A stretch of DNA of 64,000 bases from Rhodoferax sp. (lineage in GTDB: Bacteria; Pseudomonadota; Gammaproteobacteria; Burkholderiales; Burkholderiaceae_C): contig JAGOUM010000005.1 of NCBI GenBank assembly GCA_018061265.1, forward strand, positions 27,641-91,640, given 5' to 3'. Under the pieces are notes generated by a model, which was not told the origin of the DNA, searched no databases, and saw only the letters and a list, made by a program, of their open reading frames with translations. Numbering within the stretch: position 1 is the first letter of the stretch; each line of letters opens with the position of its first letter. This document shows positions 26,492-34,890 of the stretch, in pieces. A program made the position numbers and the translations under genes.

Positions 26492-27076
26492 ATGCTCGAA
26501 CTCTTGATGATGTGCGCACCTGCCGTCGATCCGGTCACCATGGCCGCTGTGGTGAAGCAGGAATCTGGTGGAAGACCGTGGGTGGTCAACAACAACACGA
26601 CCCGAAAATCAGCAACTTTTGAATCAAAAGCTGCTGCTGTGGCCGCTGCGGTGGCCGCTGTCGGCCGTGGTGAAAGCGTCGATCTGGGTTTGGTGCAAAT
26701 CAACAGCAAGAATTTGCCAGCGTTGGGTGTGTCGGTGGAGCAAGTTTTCGACCCGTGTACCAACATTGCTGCCGGGGCAAATATTCTGGCTGCCGGCTAT
26801 AAGCGGACCGGCTCGCTGGGCGGCGCGTTGAGCATTTACAACACCGGCCGGTCTGATTCGAAAATTGGTCGTGCCTACGCTCAAAAAGTCTTTGACCAAG
26901 CCGGCGTGAAGGTGCCTGGGATACCCGGTGGCCAGCTGGCAAAACTGTCTGTTGGGTCTTCTTTTGCAACCAACCCGGCTGTCCTACCGCCGATGCGCCT
27001 GGTGGTTACGCCGTCACCAGTTGCAGCCGGACTTTCGCCCTTGAGGATGACTTTTCAGCCGGCAACTTGGCGTTAA
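26492..27076 (+). CDS. VirB1-like lytic transglycosylase
   Basis: A 194-residue SLT-type muramidase that locally opens peptidoglycan for the conjugation apparatus. The catalytic glutamate is in AAVVKQESGGRPW, followed by GLVQINSKNLPALGV and AGANILAAGYKRTGS, the usual VirB1 block. No clear signal peptide is seen. GGAGG precedes the ATG at 26492. Its 3' end overlaps a convergent gene by 71 bases. Confidence 0.88.
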   Translation: MLELLMMCAPAVDPVTMAAVVKQESGGRPWVVNNNTTRKSATFESKAAAVAAAVAAVGRGESVDLGLVQINSKNLPALGVSVEQVFDPCTNIAAGANILAAGYKRTGSLGGALSIYNTGRSDSKIGRAYAQKVFDQAGVKVPGIPGGQLAKLSVGSSFATNPAVLPPMRLVVTPSPVAAGLSPLRMTFQPATWR

Positions 27077-27560
27077 AGCGCCGTTCGGCACTGGCCACAA
27101 TTTCCTTCTTGAGCTGGGATAGAACGGCTCTGCCATTGGCACCTGTGAAACCGAAGGCATCACCCAGATCGCTTCCCGCCAAATTGTTCAGTTCGTCAAT
27201 TTGATCCAGTTCACTGGAAAACGCCGACTCAAACTGCAGGCGCTGCTCAAACTGGTCGGTTTTTTCATCCGGTGATTCAATTTCGTCCTGAATGTCGATC
27301 GTGCCTTCGTCCTCTTCATCGCTCGTCCCACCAAACCGCCGTCCACTGCCACCCAGGCTTTCCAAGTTGTTTCCCCGGATTTTGTGCTTAAGCAGTTCAA
27401 AGAGTGCACCTTCGTGCCCCGGTTGAAAGATGTCCAGGTTCTTGCCTTCAAACTGCCTGGAGAGATAAAAAATAATAATTTCCTGCGCAATATCACTGGC
27501 ATCTTCGCGGAGTTTAAAAGCCCATTTTTTTGACAATGATTCAAAATGTTTGACATCCAT
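27006..27560 (-). CDS. Hypothetical protein with sigma-70 region 2-like N-terminus
   Basis: A 184-residue protein. The N-terminal part (AFKLREDASDIAQEIIIFYL, then FQPGHEGALFELLKHKIRGN) resembles region 2 of ECF sigma factors, including the D-A-x-D-I-A-Q-E pattern. A very acidic middle (SDEEDEGTIDIQDEIESPDE) follows, and no region 4 HTH is recognisable at the C-terminus. It could be a minimal or degenerate sigma-like regulator. It is the last gene of a three-gene minus-strand set inside the transfer region. Function unproven. Confidence 0.6.
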   Translation of the reverse strand: MDVKHFESLSKKWAFKLREDASDIAQEIIIFYLSRQFEGKNLDIFQPGHEGALFELLKHKIRGNNLESLGGSGRRFGGTSDEEDEGTIDIQDEIESPDEKTDQFEQRLQFESAFSSELDQIDELNNLAGSDLGDAFGFTGANGRAVLSQLKKEIVASAERRFNAKLPAEKSSSRAKVRLQLVTA

Positions 27561-27590
27561 TGAGTACCACCTTTCTGGATTTGATAATGA

Positions 27591-27947
27591 CTACACCGTG
27601 TGTGGTTTTTGTTGAATATTGGTTTTCAGTAACCGGTCAATCTGCTTCTGCAACAACAGTGGCAATTCGGTCAAGTCATTCAAACGTTTGAATCCTGAAA
27701 TCAGGGCCTTGAGTGCAGCCTGGAGTGCTTTGACAGTAATCTTCCAGGTGCGAGCTTGACCCAATTTTTGCCAGGTTCGACTCAGTAAGAATGCCTTTTG
27801 AAGCAGTTTTTGGTAAGCCTGATATTTTTTGACCGCAGCGACAAACGAAGAATCACTGTTGCATACCGTTTTCAGGGTTTGCAGGTTTTTTAAATCACTC
27901 GTACTCGCTGTTTCGATAATGCCCTTGGCGACGTCTGCTACCTTCAT
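27591..27947 (-). CDS. Hypothetical helical protein
   Basis: A 118-residue basic, leucine- and lysine-rich protein, predicted all-helical (LQAALKALISGFKRLNDLTE), without signal peptide or membrane segment. Not recognised. It starts 2 bases after the stop of the gene upstream and ends 30 bases before the sigma-like gene, so the three form one transcription unit running against the trb genes. Confidence 0.6.
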   Translation of the reverse strand: MKVADVAKGIIETASTSDLKNLQTLKTVCNSDSSFVAAVKKYQAYQKLLQKAFLLSRTWQKLGQARTWKITVKALQAALKALISGFKRLNDLTELPLLLQKQIDRLLKTNIQQKPHTV

Positions 27948-27949
27948 TG

Positions 27950-28189
27950 CTATCCCTTGAAAATGTGTTGATATCTGTAAATATACAGAGTGGCCACAAT
28001 TTCACAAGCAGAATAAATAGCCAAAAATAAGGCAAGTGTCCGGCCAATAGGCAGACCGTTTGTAGCCAGTAAAAAATCGAAATACCCAAGTAGTTCAGTG
28101 GGTCTTTTGATTCGGCGCGCTCTCAAAAGTGGGAACAACCAGGTGTTTGCAAGTGCTTGCGGATGGCCTGTATTCAGGCATGAAGACAC
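27950..28189 (-). CDS. Hypothetical small membrane protein
   Basis: Up to 79 residues with one or two hydrophobic helices (TLALFLAIYSACEIVATLYI). The stop TAG lies 2 bases before the next start, which supports it as a real gene. The GTG start at 28189 overlaps the trbB start head to head; a shorter form starting inside is possible. Family unknown; entry-exclusion proteins of transfer systems can look like this, but that is a guess. Confidence 0.45.
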   Translation of the reverse strand: MSSCLNTGHPQALANTWLFPLLRARRIKRPTELLGYFDFLLATNGLPIGRTLALFLAIYSACEIVATLYIYRYQHIFKG

Positions 28190-29145
28190 ACCCCACCACG
28201 TCAGGCCAGGAGTTTCACCGCCGGTCTGACGATGCGCTTCGGCGAGCCCTGGGGACCGACATCCTTGCTGCCCTGGCTGATGACCAAGTGGTGGAAATCA
28301 TGCTCAACCCGGCCGGAGACCTGTGGACGGACTCCCATGCAGGCGGGATGCAATGCATTGGCAAGATTGACCGTGTGCGAGCCATGTCGATTGTGGCTAC
28401 GGTGGCAGCCATGCTGGGAACCACGGTCACCGCGGACAACCCGATTCTGGAATGCGAATTGCCGCTGGATGGGTCGCGCTTCGAGGCCTTGATTCCGCCG
28501 GTTGTACCGGCACCCACGTTTGCCCTTAGAAAGAAGGCAAAGCTGATCTTCAGCCTGGCGGACTATGTCAACACGGGGGTGATGACCGGGCTGCAGGCTA
28601 CATTGATCAAAGCTGCTGTGGCAGACAGAAAAAATATCCTGATTGCAGGTGGAACAGGAAGCGGCAAAACGACCTTGGCCAACGCGGTGCTGAACGAGAT
28701 TGCCGTCATTTCACCAAACCACCGGATCGTCATCATTGAAGACGTGTTGGAGCTGCAATGCAGCGTCAAAAACACGGTGTTTTTGAGAACGTCAGCAACG
28801 ATTGATCAAGTCAGTTTGCTCAGAGCTACCCTTCGACTCAGACCCGACCGGATTGTGGTCGGCGAAGTCAGGGACAAGTCGGCCCTGGCGCTGCTAAAAG
28901 CCTGGAACACGGGGCATCCCGGGGGCATCGGCACGGTTCATGCCAATTCCGCTGGCACCGCTTTGATCCGAGTGGGCCAGCTGATTCAGGAAGCGGGTGT
29001 ACCTGCTGCGCCAGAACTCATCAGCGAAGCGGTCGATATGGTGATCTCGATCAGAAGAAATTCTGTCGGCCGAATGATCGATGAAGTGGCCGAAGTCACC
29101 CATTGGTCAAGTGCCACAGGTTTTGAGCTGAGACGGCTTGGGTAG
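28180..29145 (+). CDS. trbB: Conjugative transfer ATPase TrbB (VirB11 family)
   Basis: Hexameric ATPase that powers pilus assembly and substrate transfer at the inner-membrane base. The 321-residue product has Walker A (LIAGGTGSGKTTLANAVL), the Asp box around IVIIEDVLELQC, Walker B-like RIVVGEVRDKSALALL and the His box GGIGTVHANSAGTALIRV. The N-terminal domain (VVEIMLNPAGDLW) is the TrbB form. The ATG at 28180 starts the conserved protein. In this element trbB is cut off from trbC by the replicon genes. Confidence 0.93.
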   Translation: MKTHPTTSGQEFHRRSDDALRRALGTDILAALADDQVVEIMLNPAGDLWTDSHAGGMQCIGKIDRVRAMSIVATVAAMLGTTVTADNPILECELPLDGSRFEALIPPVVPAPTFALRKKAKLIFSLADYVNTGVMTGLQATLIKAAVADRKNILIAGGTGSGKTTLANAVLNEIAVISPNHRIVIIEDVLELQCSVKNTVFLRTSATIDQVSLLRATLRLRPDRIVVGEVRDKSALALLKAWNTGHPGGIGTVHANSAGTALIRVGQLIQEAGVPAAPELISEAVDMVISIRRNSVGRMIDEVAEVTHWSSATGFELRRLG

Positions 29146-29176
29146 GTTTCAAACCGAATCAATAGCGCGGCATTTT

Positions 29177-29641
29177 ATGAAAATTGATCATTTTCCTGAC
29201 AGCAGCGCCAATACCATTTTCATTCAGAAAACCTACGGGAAATTATTGCTGACCTTTGAGTTTATGATGGTCAGCGTCTTGCAACTTGAAATGGTTGCCG
29301 GTAATTTTTATGGTCAGGCAGCGTGTCTTGTGGTTGGCATGGTGTTAATCAAATTGGCACACCTTGCAACTCAATCAGGAATGGGTAAGGCGGCCCAAAT
29401 AGAGTACGCCATTAAACAGAAAAACAGGATCAGGGATGCTCATCAAGAAAAAATTGCCGGGATACTGCGCCGCGCCGCCACCGCACGCTTTGCAGCACAA
29501 ACATCTATTTTTTGGTCGGCCTTAAAAGTAATCATTGCGGCTGACCTGAAGGTGCGCTCTATTGTCAAGTCGGTCCTGTGTACGGTGACCGACACACTTA
29601 CCCCCAAGCTTTTCCCGTGCCCACCCGTTGCCTGCGCGTGA
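29177..29641 (+). CDS. Hypothetical membrane protein
   Basis: A product of about 154 residues. A hydrophobic region (FEFMMVSVLQLEMVAGNFYG, then ACLVVGMVLIKLAHLA) could form two membrane helices, followed by a basic helical part (RIRDAHQEKIAGILRRAATA). Not recognised. It lies 31 bases after trbB and may be in its operon. No clear ribosome-binding site is visible before the ATG at 29177. Confidence 0.5.
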   Translation: MKIDHFPDSSANTIFIQKTYGKLLLTFEFMMVSVLQLEMVAGNFYGQAACLVVGMVLIKLAHLATQSGMGKAAQIEYAIKQKNRIRDAHQEKIAGILRRAATARFAAQTSIFWSALKVIIAADLKVRSIVKSVLCTVTDTLTPKLFPCPPVACA

Positions 29642-29709
29642 GCGTCGGCGGGTCATCGATCCCGTCCGCCGGCTGCGTGGGCGCGCAAAAACTCCAACCA
29701 TCCCACTGG

Positions 29710-29731
29710 GATCAACTTTTAAAAGTTGATC
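29710..29731. promoter_or_regulatory. Perfect 22-bp palindrome, candidate operator
   Basis: Half-site GATCAACTTTT followed directly by its exact complement. It ends 3 bases before the ATG of the AlpA-like regulator, covering where the ribosome-binding site should be. This fits an operator for autorepression, or an mRNA hairpin that hides the start. No second copy was noticed in the window. Confidence 0.75.
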
Positions 29732-29734
29732 AGA

Positions 29735-30046
29735 ATGCAAACTTTGGAACTGTTGGCTGCGGCCGATGTTGCGAAGATACTCAAAATCAGTGCCGCCTCC
29801 ATTTGGAACTGGCAATACGGGCGCAAAAAGCCGCCACCCGGCTTTCCGCCGCCCGTCAAAATTGGTACATCGGTTCGGTGGCGCTCATCGGACATCCAGG
29901 CGTTTATCCTGGGTCTGCCCATCACGACCACGGGCCGAATCCCGCAGCCTGAACTGGCCCAACCAGCTCTGGCTGCGGTGACTCTGCTCAAGCCGGTGCG
30001 TGGCCGGGGTCGGCCTCGCAAAATTCAGACTGGCGGGTTGGGTTGA
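29735..30046 (+). CDS. AlpA-like HTH regulator with C-terminal AT-hook
   Basis: A 103-residue DNA-binding protein. The N-terminal MerR/AlpA-type HTH reads LLAAADVAKILKISAASIWN, with VKIGTSVRWRSSDIQAFILG matching the wing region of AlpA/excisionase-like proteins. The tail carries an AT-hook-like basic motif (RGRGRPRKIQ). The stop codon overlaps the trfA ATG, so it is translationally coupled to the replication initiator. Its position behind a perfect palindrome suggests an autoregulated copy-number or replication control protein; this is inference. Confidence 0.8.
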   Translation: MQTLELLAAADVAKILKISAASIWNWQYGRKKPPPGFPPPVKIGTSVRWRSSDIQAFILGLPITTTGRIPQPELAQPALAAVTLLKPVRGRGRPRKIQTGGLG

Positions 30047-30927
30047 TGCGTCCAAAACGGACTTTTGAACAAAACCTGGCACTGGCCAAAGCAAGGGGGC
30101 AACGAACTTCGGCGCTGCAAACAGTTGTTGCAGAAAGGTCTTTGGAGGTGCAGTTGCCATTGTGGGCTGAGGTTTGCCGGGGTGTTCCCAATAGCGTCCT
30201 GCGATCGGCCCTGTTTGGGGTGGTCCGGCGTGGCCCTCGGTCATTCCAACAGCGCGTGCAGAAAGCCAGCGTCGAAGGGATCAGGATCATTCACACGGGC
30301 CCGCAACTGGATCAGGCGGATCTGGATGTCTGGGAGCAGGCGCTGCAACTGGCCCGTACCGGTGGGCTTGGATGCAGGATTCAATTCACCGCATCCCAGT
30401 TCTTGAAAAGTATTGGACGCGGCAACGGCAAAAGCCAGCATGAGTGGCTCAAGGGCGCCTTTGCTCGACTGGCGGCCAGCGTGGTGGAAATCAAGGATGG
30501 ACACCGGGCGTATTTCGGGGCCATCCTGAGCCACGGTGGCAGGGACGATCAGACCGGCCGTTACGTCATCGAGATGAATCCGAAGCTCATCGAGCTCTAT
30601 GGTCTGGACGGCTGGTCAAGCGTGGAATTTGACCAGCGTATGGCGCTCAAAAAACGGCCACTCGCCCAATGGCTGCATGGCTACTACAGCTCCCATGCCA
30701 AGCCCTTTCCAGTCAAGGTTGAAACCCTGCATCGGCTGTGTGGCAGTCAAAACACAGCCATCAAAGCGTTCAGACAAGACTTGCGGTCAGCCCTGGAAAA
30801 ACTGGAAGAGGTGACACACTGGCATTGGGAAATCGATGCTTCAGACTTGGTGCATGTGTCGAAAGCACCAACGGCGAGTCAAGCAAAGCATCTCTTCAAA
30901 CGCAGGCTTACCCACAGTCGATCCTGA
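30046..30927 (+). CDS. trfA: Plasmid replication initiator TrfA
   Basis: Initiator of IncP-type plasmid replication, which binds iterons at oriV and recruits DnaA and helicase. The 293-residue protein carries the TrfA family text PNSVLRSALFGVVRRGPRSF, GPQLDQADLDVWEQALQLAR, YVIEMNPKLIELYG and PLAQWLHGYYSSHAKPFPVK. Two winged-helix domains are expected in this region. It overlaps the AlpA-like gene stop. Five iterons and DnaA boxes follow immediately, which strongly supports a replicon. Confidence 0.95.
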   Translation: MRPKRTFEQNLALAKARGQRTSALQTVVAERSLEVQLPLWAEVCRGVPNSVLRSALFGVVRRGPRSFQQRVQKASVEGIRIIHTGPQLDQADLDVWEQALQLARTGGLGCRIQFTASQFLKSIGRGNGKSQHEWLKGAFARLAASVVEIKDGHRAYFGAILSHGGRDDQTGRYVIEMNPKLIELYGLDGWSSVEFDQRMALKKRPLAQWLHGYYSSHAKPFPVKVETLHRLCGSQNTAIKAFRQDLRSALEKLEEVTHWHWEIDASDLVHVSKAPTASQAKHLFKRRLTHSRS

Positions 30928-31140
30928 GTTATCCACAGAAGCACGGCATAGCACCTACCAAAAACCACGGCATAGCACCTACCGGCACGGCATAGCACAT
31001 ACCAAATCACGGCATAGCACCTACCAAGTCACGGCATAGCACCTACCAAAAAAGTTAAAAAAATGTCAATTTATTCAACCAAATCAATGGGTTGGAAGTA
31101 TCTCAAAAAGAAGCTAATCTGTCTTTAATCTATTTCTAAT
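30908..31140. other. oriV: Iteron-type replication origin (oriV)
   Basis: Right behind trfA come a DnaA-like box TTACCCACA (30908-30916), a consensus DnaA box TTATCCACA (30929-30937), five 18-bp iterons and then an A+T-rich stretch (from 31048) suited to strand opening. Order and spacing are those of a theta-type iteron origin. Whether it still fires is unknown. From about 31141 to the trbC start no gene is seen. Confidence 0.88.
30942..31047 (+). repeat. Five 18-bp iterons
   Basis: Copies of CACGGCATAGCACCTACC at 30942, 30966, 30986 (one change, CACATACC), 31008 and 31030; starts are 24, 20, 22 and 22 bases apart, about two helical turns. Spacers are only 2-6 bases, so this is not CRISPR. 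They are the expected TrfA binding sites. Confidence 0.95.
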
Positions 31141-31341
31141 CTGCCGCTTGCAAAAAACGTGTGGTTGTGTGGTCGATCAGGACCGCAAAAATGCCGGGTT
31201 CAGCAGGTCATTTGCTTCAAACATCGCGACTTCACTGACAGCCAACCCGAGCTCATCACGGCTGCGCTCAGCCACTTGCACTCCAGCGGTATCAAGCACC
31301 AGCCAACCAGGCTGATGTCTTTTTTCCAACTGGAGTAGATC

Positions 31342-31683
31342 GTGCATTTCCAAACAACCAAGCTCACCAAATCTCTCAAAAGGCTTGCCACGTCAGTCAC
31401 ATTCGGCGCTGCCGGACTTGCATCCCAGATCGCCCATGCGGGCCCAGCTCTGCCTTGGGACGGCCCCATCACTACGGTCGTCAATAACCTGACCGGACCA
31501 GTGGCCACCGGCATTTCGACCGTGGCCTTCCTGGCTGCCGGTGCGGCACTGATTTTTGGTGGTGACGACTTGGGTGGGATTGCAAAGAAATTGCTGTACG
31601 TGGTGCTCGGCGTGGCACTGATCGTTTTTGGCGCCAACTTCCTGAGCATGATCGGTCTGGTCAACAGCGGCGCCTTGATCTGA
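31342..31683 (+). CDS. trbC: Conjugal pilin TrbC (VirB2)
   Basis: Pilin subunit precursor of 113 residues. An N-terminal leader ends near AHAGPALPWDGPI, followed by two hydrophobic helices (ISTVAFLAAGAALIFGGDD and LLYVVLGVALIVFGANFLSM). In RP4 TrbC is trimmed and cyclised. A GTG start at 31342 is used, with GGAG six bases upstream. It begins the second trb block (C, D, E). Confidence 0.9.
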   Translation: MHFQTTKLTKSLKRLATSVTFGAAGLASQIAHAGPALPWDGPITTVVNNLTGPVATGISTVAFLAAGAALIFGGDDLGGIAKKLLYVVLGVALIVFGANFLSMIGLVNSGALI

Positions 31684-31709
31684 TGGTCCGTCGTTTCTGA
31701 TCGCAAATC

Positions 31710-32033
31710 ATGGCTGATCAAAGTTCAGACATCGGCGCCGATTTTTCAGTGCCGCTGCATCAATCCATGCTCAGGCCCATGCTGCTGCTGGGTGCTGAGC
31801 GCGAACTGATCCTGGCGCTGGGCATCGTGGCTGGTGTGTTCATTGTTTCCTTGTTTCAACTCTGGGCCGCCATTTTTGGTCTGATTTTGTGGGCCGTCGG
31901 AGCCTGGGTGTTGACCCGTGCAGCCAGTTTTGATCCCCAACTCTCCAAGACGTTCGGGCGTAGTTTGCGCTACCGCAAGCTTTACAAGAGCGCGGCAACA
32001 CCGTTTGCGTCGCCGCGCAAATTCGGAGGCTGA
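31710..32033 (+). CDS. trbD: Transfer protein TrbD (VirB3)
   Basis: A 107-residue inner-membrane protein of the VirB3 family. The N-terminal VPLHQSMLRPMLLLGAERE is the family signature, followed by two adjacent membrane helices (ILALGIVAGVFIVSLFQLWA and GLILWAVGAWVLT). It ends in a basic tail and is followed 3 bases later by trbE, its usual partner. Confidence 0.9.
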   Translation: MADQSSDIGADFSVPLHQSMLRPMLLLGAERELILALGIVAGVFIVSLFQLWAAIFGLILWAVGAWVLTRAASFDPQLSKTFGRSLRYRKLYKSAATPFASPRKFGG

Positions 32034-32036
32034 AAA

Positions 32037-34481
32037 ATGCTCTTGAAAGAATTTCGCAGCCAGGCCCAAGGCCTGCCGGATCTGTTGCCCTGGGCGGCGC
32101 TGATCGACAACGGCGTGGTACTCACAAAATCTGGCGGCCTGATGGCGGGTTTTGAATTTCGCGGCCCGGACCTGGACAGTGCCACCAAAGAGGAACTGGC
32201 GGCCGTGTCGGCTCGCATCAATGCGGCCCTGGCCCTTGATGATGGCTGGAGCCTGAATGTGGATGCCGTGCGCCGTCAATCCCCTGGTTACCCAGCGGAC
32301 GGCGCTTTTCCGGACCGTACCACCCGACTCCTGGACGATTGCCGCCGTCTCGCGCATGAAGGCGACTGGGCTGGTTTTCAAAGTGACTACACGCTGGTCT
32401 TGTGCTGGCATCCAGACCGTGATGCTGCGGCAAAAGCCGAAATGCTGTTTGTGGATGGGGCTCAAAAGACCGGAGTGGCAGAGCGCAGTTTGAGCCGCTT
32501 CAAAACTGTTCTGGCTGAAATCGAATCGCGGCTGGCAGGAACGCTCAAGATCCGTCGCCTCCTTGACACAATTGACGACGAGACCGGATCGGTCGAGAGT
32601 CAGCTTCTGGCGCATTTGGCTTCCTGTGTCGCTCTGGCACCGCACGCCAGTTTCGTCATGGGTACGGTGCCGATGTACCTTGACGCGGTACTGGGTCAAC
32701 ATGACTTTGTGACGGGGTTCGAGCCCCGGATTGACGACAAAACCGCCATTTGCATCGCCGTGACGGGCTTTCCTGGCGCCAGTTTCCCCGGCATCCTGGA
32801 CTTCTTGTCACGCTTGCCAGTGGAATACCGCTGGTCAAACCGCTTCATCTTCATGCCGGAGCGTGAGGCTGACAAGGCGTTGGGCAACTACCGTTCAAAG
32901 TGGGCGCAAAAGCGGCTTTCGCTGATGAATCTGATGCGCTCAAGTCAGGGTGGTGGTGTCACGCACGTGAATGCAGATGCGGACGACATGGCTGCGGATG
33001 CGGTCGCGGCCATGGCTGAAGCCAGCAGTGGCCTGGTGCGATTTGGTTATTACACCAGCGTCGTTTTGCTCTCCAGTGCGAATCTCCAGCAATTGCGTGA
33101 TGCGGCTCAGTACGTGACAAAAATGATCGCCAATGCAGGGTTCTCAGCGCGCGTTGAGTCGGTCAATGCGGTGGAAGCCTATCTGGGCAGTATGCCTGGC
33201 AACCTCTTTGCCAATGTGCGCCGACCACTGGTCAACACCTTGAACCTGGCGCACTTACTGCCCCTCACAGCCATTTGGGCCGGCCCGGATGCTCACTCGT
33301 GTCCGTTCTATCCTGAGCATTCGGCGCCGCTGTTGCAGGCAAAAACTGATGGTGCAACGCCATATCGACTGTGTTTGCACGCTGGCGATTTAGGCCACAC
33401 GGCCATCATCGGACCGACCGGATCGGGCAAGTCCACCCTGTTGGCAACGCTGGTGGCGCAGCATTTTCGGTATCCAGGCGCGCAAGCCTTTGTCTTTGAC
33501 AAGGGCTATTCCATGTTCCCCTTGGTGGCTGCGGCCGGTGGCCAGCATTACGAAATTGCGGGAGAATCAGACAACATCACGTTTTGCCCCTTGGGGCAAA
33601 TTGACGGTGAAGTTGAGCGCACCTGGGCGGCTGAATGGCTTGAAAGCCTGGCAGAACTGCAAGGTGTGGCCATGTCACCAGAACTGCGCAAAGAGCTCTT
33701 TCGCGCCGTCAACCAGTTGGCGGCTTCAACCGACTGCGCGGAGCAACGAACACTATCGAACTTTCTGCTGACCTTGCAGGACAACCGTCTGCGTGAAGCG
33801 CTGGAATACTACTCGCTGCGTGGATCAGCGGGGCGGTTGCTGGATGCCGAAAGCGATGGACTGCAGGCGGACATCTTCCAGGTCTTCGAGCTTGAACACC
33901 TGATGGCTCGCGGCGAAAAGATCGTGCTGCCCGTCCTTGCCTATTTGTTTCACCGGCTTGAACAGCGTTTTCTGGGTCAACCCACCTTGTTGGTGCTTGA
34001 TGAGGCCTGGATCATGTTGGGGCACCCAGCCTTCAGGGCCAAGATTAGGGAATGGCTGAAAGTGCTGCGCAAATCGAACGTGGCGGTCATTTTTGCCACC
34101 CAGTCCCTGAGCGATTTATCTGGCAGTGGCATTGCGGACGTGATTTTTGAGTCTTGTCCCTCAAAAATTCTGTTGCCCAACCCGCAAGCGCAAACCGAAG
34201 CCTCGTGCGGGCTGTATCAAGCGATTGGACTCAACCGTCGGCAAATCCAGATCGTCAGCAATGCCATACCTAAGCGCCAGTATTACCACCTGCACCCGGA
34301 CGGCTCCCGCGTTTTTGAATTGGGACTGACTCCGCCGGAAATGGCTTTTGTTGGGGCCAGTGGACGCGAGGATTTGGCGCGGATTCGTCATCTGCAAAAG
34401 CTGGGTGCCCGCACCTGGCCGTCTGCCTGGCTGCGGGAACGCGGCCAGTTCGACGCTGCACGTTTGTGGGATAGCTATTGA
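32037..34481 (+). CDS. trbE: Transfer ATPase TrbE (VirB4)
   Basis: The largest ATPase of the type IV secretion system (814 residues). The CagE/TrbE N-terminal domain spans about residues 1-430. The C-terminal motor has Walker A IIGPTGSGKSTLLATLV near residue 458, Walker B PTLLVLDEAWIMLGHP near residue 650 and the RecA-like VAVIFATQSLSDLSGSG segment. Full family length, no damage seen. A toxin-antitoxin pair on the opposite strand separates it from trbJ. Confidence 0.95.
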   Translation: MLLKEFRSQAQGLPDLLPWAALIDNGVVLTKSGGLMAGFEFRGPDLDSATKEELAAVSARINAALALDDGWSLNVDAVRRQSPGYPADGAFPDRTTRLLDDCRRLAHEGDWAGFQSDYTLVLCWHPDRDAAAKAEMLFVDGAQKTGVAERSLSRFKTVLAEIESRLAGTLKIRRLLDTIDDETGSVESQLLAHLASCVALAPHASFVMGTVPMYLDAVLGQHDFVTGFEPRIDDKTAICIAVTGFPGASFPGILDFLSRLPVEYRWSNRFIFMPEREADKALGNYRSKWAQKRLSLMNLMRSSQGGGVTHVNADADDMAADAVAAMAEASSGLVRFGYYTSVVLLSSANLQQLRDAAQYVTKMIANAGFSARVESVNAVEAYLGSMPGNLFANVRRPLVNTLNLAHLLPLTAIWAGPDAHSCPFYPEHSAPLLQAKTDGATPYRLCLHAGDLGHTAIIGPTGSGKSTLLATLVAQHFRYPGAQAFVFDKGYSMFPLVAAAGGQHYEIAGESDNITFCPLGQIDGEVERTWAAEWLESLAELQGVAMSPELRKELFRAVNQLAASTDCAEQRTLSNFLLTLQDNRLREALEYYSLRGSAGRLLDAESDGLQADIFQVFELEHLMARGEKIVLPVLAYLFHRLEQRFLGQPTLLVLDEAWIMLGHPAFRAKIREWLKVLRKSNVAVIFATQSLSDLSGSGIADVIFESCPSKILLPNPQAQTEASCGLYQAIGLNRRQIQIVSNAIPKRQYYHLHPDGSRVFELGLTPPEMAFVGASGREDLARIRHLQKLGARTWPSAWLRERGQFDAARLWDSY

Positions 34482-34492
34482 CTGTGACAGGT

Positions 34493-34556
34493 CAGTAAAA
34501 GAGCATCTGGCCCGACGCTCACACAGTCATCCCCCTGTGTCACCACGGTTTTACTG
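34493..34556. repeat. Nested inverted repeats after trbE
   Basis: Outer arms CAGTAAAA (34493-34500) and TTTTACTG (34549-34556) enclose an inner hairpin ACACAG-N8-CTGTGT (34521-34540). It lies between trbE and the convergent antitoxin gene and may act as a terminator or mark the edge of the inserted toxin-antitoxin cassette. Confidence 0.5.
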
Positions 34557-34599
34557 GTTGTTTGATTGTGGGAGGGCCACTGTCGCATTTGGGCTATTT

Positions 34600-34890
34600 T
34601 TATGCGTGAATGGCCGCGAGCGCTTCAGGGTTGGCTGCAACGATCTTGAGCAATGCGCGCGCAGGACCTGCGGGACGCACTCGCCGTTGTTCCCAGTTTT
34701 GCAGCGTCTTGGGTTTGACGCCAATCAGGTAAGCAAAACGACTCTGCGACAAGCCGGTGTTTTCGCGAATCGCCTTCACGTCGGGTTCAGGAAAATCCCG
34801 AATGCGCACGCCATGCACCTTCTCGCCACGCATGTGCCGTCCCATGTCCTGCACACTGCTGAGCAACTCGTCAAATTGTGTTTCATTCAT
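34600..34890 (-). CDS. XRE-family antitoxin (HigA/NadS-like)
   Basis: A 96-residue HTH protein. The Cro/C1-type HTH is VKAIRENTGLSQSRFAYLIG, VKPKTLQNWEQRR, near the C-terminus, as in HigA- and NadS-type antitoxins of RelE toxins. Its start overlaps the toxin gene stop by 8 bases. It is expected to bind its own promoter and neutralise the toxin. Confidence 0.88.
   Translation of the reverse strand: MNETQFDELLSSVQDMGRHMRGEKVHGVRIRDFPEPDVKAIRENTGLSQSRFAYLIGVKPKTLQNWEQRRVRPAGPARALLKIVAANPEALAAIHA

Noticed and set aside
27895-28089. 64-codon minus-strand frame with hydrophobic stretch
   Set aside because: Competes with the frame ending at 27950, whose stop is 2 bases before the next start; that frame fits an operon better.
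30942-31047. CRISPR array
   Set aside because: Repeat units are separated by only 2-6 bases, next to trfA and DnaA boxes; these are iterons.
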